NCBI GenBank assembly: GCA_003545515.1 | Contig: DPYD01000016.1 | Span: 23,555-31,844, forward strand | Source of the DNA: Candidatus Kaiserbacteria bacterium | Lineage (GTDB): Bacteria > Patescibacteriota > Minisyncoccia > Phycocordibacterales > UBA2100 | DNA length: 8,290 nucleotides | Direction of reading: 5' to 3' | Shown: positions 6,746 through 8,290 of the stretch, piece by piece | Numbering within the stretch: the stretch's first letter is position 1 | Layout of the letters: each line of letters starts with the position of its first letter | Notes under the pieces: generated by a model | The model's input: only the letters and a program-made list of their open reading frames with translations | Databases searched by the model: none | What the model was told of the DNA's origin: nothing | Position numbers and translations under genes: made by a program

Positions 6746-7516
6746 ATGACTGGAATTCTCTTCCCCGCCGGACACGGTATTGTCCGTAAGCAGCTAGGCG
6801 TGCAGCCCATCAGCATCGCGCTGGTTGGCGACTTACTGGTCGTAAGCTGCTACTTCCAACCCGCGCTTCTGGTCGCCACCGTCAGCCATACGCCAGAGGG
6901 CGTATGGCTGAGAGACGTCCGAAAGATTCAAGGCGCTCTCATGCCGGATGGCACGAGCAAGCGCTTCTTCCCGGATGTTCTGCAGCCGATCGACGCAAAC
7001 AGGATGCAGGCATGCCTCATCTTTTCGTCCACGCATTTCGGGCTCTTCCGGAATGAAGAGCGTGTCGTCCATCACGTCGAGCAACGTGGTGAGCGGTGGC
7101 ACTATGAAGGCGCCGAGAGTCTGCCAGAGAGTAGCCTCGACTGGGTCTTCTCGGCGATGCGCGATGCAGACGGCACCATTGCTACTATCGAGTGCGACAA
7201 GGCGCTCGAACAGTGGTCGCTCTGCACGTACGGCAAGCGCGGGCCGACAATACACGGTGTGGCGCCGTGGACATACGGCTTCGCGCAACTGCCGAATGGC
7301 GCGTATGTGACGATCTGCCAACATCGAGCTGATGCGCCCGGCATCTACGTGGGCGACAAACGCATAAACGCCGACGTGAGCGGGACGGGCATCGCTCTCC
7401 TTGAAGACGGCGCAAAGGGAGCCCTCGTCACCTCGTACGGCCAGGATGTTCCCGGTCCGCTATGGGGAGTTCCCGGCGAACTCATCTACGTGCCACCTGA
7501 GGGGCTTCGTCTGTAA
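6746..7516 (+). CDS. Unrecognised 256-residue protein with beta-propeller-like repeats
   Basis: I do not recognise the family. There is no convincing signal peptide or TM helix, so it is probably cytoplasmic. Its chain is built of short strand-turn-strand units: SIALVGDLLVVSCYFQPALLVATVS (about 23-47, split here), DWVFSAMRDADGTIATIE (131-148), WTYGFAQLPNGAYVTICQH, and GTGIALLEDGAKGALVTSYG. The last two share the pattern G-[FI]-A-x-L-x-x-G-A followed by a strand and a turn containing PG, about 45-50 residues apart, as in NHL- or WD-like propellers. At 256 residues it would give a small propeller (four or five blades). The start is set by a strong SD 9 bases upstream. The unit is monocistronic, with its own promoter and terminator. 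Sampled 60-base stretches are about 58-63 % G+C against about 45-47 % in sampled neighbours, hinting at different selection or transfer. A link to sugar metabolism is not shown. Confidence 0.8.
   Translation: MTGILFPAGHGIVRKQLGVQPISIALVGDLLVVSCYFQPALLVATVSHTPEGVWLRDVRKIQGALMPDGTSKRFFPDVLQPIDANRMQACLIFSSTHFGLFRNEERVVHHVEQRGERWHYEGAESLPESSLDWVFSAMRDADGTIATIECDKALEQWSLCTYGKRGPTIHGVAPWTYGFAQLPNGAYVTICQHRADAPGIYVGDKRINADVSGTGIALLEDGAKGALVTSYGQDVPGPLWGVPGELIYVPPEGLRL
6882..6911 (+). repeat. Perfect 13-bp hairpin inside a coding sequence
   Basis: TCAGCCATACGCC (6882-6894) and GGCGTATGGCTGA (6899-6911) are exact inverted complements around a 4-base loop AGAG. It lies in the coding region of the 256-residue protein, about 45 codons from the start, encoding SHTPEGVWL. 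No T-run follows, so it is not an intrinsic terminator. The function is unknown. Confidence 0.8.
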
Positions 7517-7544
7517 CCTCGTCCAGTGCGCACGGTTCTTTCTT

Positions 7545-7578
7545 GGGGCCCTGCTTTAGCGGGGCTCCTTGTTTTTTT
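7545..7578 (+). terminator. Strong rho-independent terminator
   Basis: A 10-bp stem (7545-7554 with 7559-7568; eight Watson-Crick pairs and two G-U pairs), a TTTA loop, and a TTGTTTTTTT tail. It lies 28 bases after the stop of the 256-residue protein. The two G-U pairs become A-C mismatches in a minus-strand transcript, and no T-run follows on that side. It should therefore act mainly on plus-strand transcription and not block transcripts from pseC. Confidence 0.92.
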
Positions 7579-7615
7579 AATTCAATCTCTGAAAATTGGT
7601 GTGCTACGGAGCCCT

Positions 7616-8290
7616 CTAGTGATTTTTTCCTATGATCTCGCGGATTTTTTTCACGACATATTCTTGGTCACGACGAGCGAGAGTTGGGTATAGCGGAATG
7701 GATATTGCCTGCGCCGCATAAGTTTCCGCACTCGGACACAAACCCTTCCGATATCCGAGCGAGCGGTAGTACGGATGAAGATAGACGGGCAGATAATGTA
7801 CTTGGACGCCGATACCTGATGCTCGCAGTGCCTCAAATACACGATCTCGTATGCGCTTGTCGACACGGATAACAAAAAGGTGGTGCGCAGAATTCTCAAG
7901 TCCCGCACGCGAGGGCAATGTGATGCCTGGAACATCGGCTAGCAACTCAACATAACGTTTCGCGGCAATACGGCGCGTCTTGATAAACCGATCGAGTTTT
8001 TTCATCTGGCTCGTCCCGAGCGCGGCTTGGATGTCGGTGAGTCGGTAATTGTAGCCAAGAATCTGCATCTCCTGGTGCCACGATGCGTGCGTCTTGTTTT
8101 TCAATTTTTTCGGGTCACGCGTCAGCCCGTGCGTGCGGAACATCTGAAGCTTCTCGTAGTATGAACGATCGTCTGTGAGGATAGCTCCGCCCTCGCCTGT
8201 CGTAATGGACTTCACGGGGTGAAAGCTGAACATGGTCATATCGGCAAACGTGCCCAGCTTTTTGCCCTTGTACGAGGCGCCGAGTCCCTG
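7616..8290 (-). CDS. pseC: UDP-4-amino-4,6-dideoxy-N-acetyl-L-altrosamine transaminase PseC (C-terminal 224 residues)
   Basis: PLP-dependent DegT/DnrJ/EryC1/StrS aminotransferase. PseC transfers an amino group to the 4-keto sugar made by PseB, the second step of pseudaminic acid synthesis. The frame stays open to the window edge. The visible part begins QGLGASYKGKKLGTFADMT, so about 150-160 N-terminal residues are missing. Seen: the PLP-binding lysine in FSFHPVKSITTGEGGA (Lys27 of the fragment), LGYNYRLTDIQAALG, RRIAAKRYVELL, GIGVQVHYLPVYLHPYY, and SIPLYPTL near the end, the last three close to PseC rather than to perosamine or LegC-type enzymes. An ATG at 8239 is internal and not the start. 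There is no intrinsic terminator on this strand before the convergent unit. It points the same way as the Pse operon but is separated from it by two plus-strand genes. Confidence 0.88.
   Translation of the reverse strand, partial: QGLGASYKGKKLGTFADMTMFSFHPVKSITTGEGGAILTDDRSYYEKLQMFRTHGLTRDPKKLKNKTHASWHQEMQILGYNYRLTDIQAALGTSQMKKLDRFIKTRRIAAKRYVELLADVPGITLPSRAGLENSAHHLFVIRVDKRIRDRVFEALRASGIGVQVHYLPVYLHPYYRSLGYRKGLCPSAETYAAQAISIPLYPTLARRDQEYVVKKIREIIGKNH

Noticed and set aside
6833..7324. Minus-strand open frame of 163 codons opposite the 256-residue protein
   Set aside because: It is Arg/Cys-rich and low-complexity, as expected for an antisense shadow. The plus strand has promoter, SD and terminator.
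7562..7614. GGGCTCC (7562-7568) and GGAGCCC (7608-7614) as a second hairpin or minus-strand terminator
   Set aside because: The loop is 39 bases, no T-run follows, and the first arm is already part of a far stronger local hairpin.

Overview
The window is an 8.3 kb piece of a bacterial surface-polysaccharide (glycan) locus. It has eight protein genes, packed tightly, and no RNA genes, insertion sequences or CRISPR. The organism cannot be fixed from the sequence. UGA serves as a normal stop, base composition is near 50 % G+C, gaps are short, and most starts lack a clear Shine-Dalgarno (SD) sequence. This would fit an environmental or candidate-phylum bacterium (Patescibacteria-like), but that is only a guess.

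Layout: (1) 1-1034, plus strand: an almost complete GDP-mannose 4,6-dehydratase (gmd); only the first base of its start codon lies outside. (2) 5705 down to 1063, minus strand: a five-gene operon with overlapping or nearly touching genes. In transcription order it encodes an aldo/keto reductase, a GT2 glycosyltransferase, a GNAT acetyltransferase (probable PseH), pseudaminic acid synthase (PseI), and a 498-residue protein whose C-terminal half resembles the capsule-synthesis (KpsC/KpsS-like) glycosyltransferases. It converges on gmd with a 28-base gap. (3) 5706-5847: a divergent intergenic region with an inverted repeat and a 9-base direct repeat. (4) 5848-6681, plus strand: a 10-TM EamA/DMT-type membrane protein. 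(5) 6687-7578, plus strand: a self-contained unit with a well-spaced sigma70-type promoter, a strong SD, an unrecognised 256-residue protein with propeller-like repeats, and a strong intrinsic terminator. (6) 8290 down to 7616, minus strand: the C-terminal part of the aminotransferase PseC, cut by the window edge.

The coherent theme is pseudaminic acid (Pse) synthesis and transfer. PseC makes the 4-amino sugar, PseH acetylates it and PseI condenses the 6-deoxy-hexosamine with phosphoenolpyruvate. The two glycosyltransferases may then build it into a glycan. PseB, PseG and PseF are not in the window. Gmd supplies a second deoxysugar precursor (GDP-4-keto-6-deoxymannose). The two plus-strand genes sit between pseC and the rest of the Pse operon, as if inserted into an ancestral cluster. 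The second of them is richer in G+C than its neighbours, has complete expression signals of its own, and carries a perfect 13-bp hairpin inside its coding sequence.
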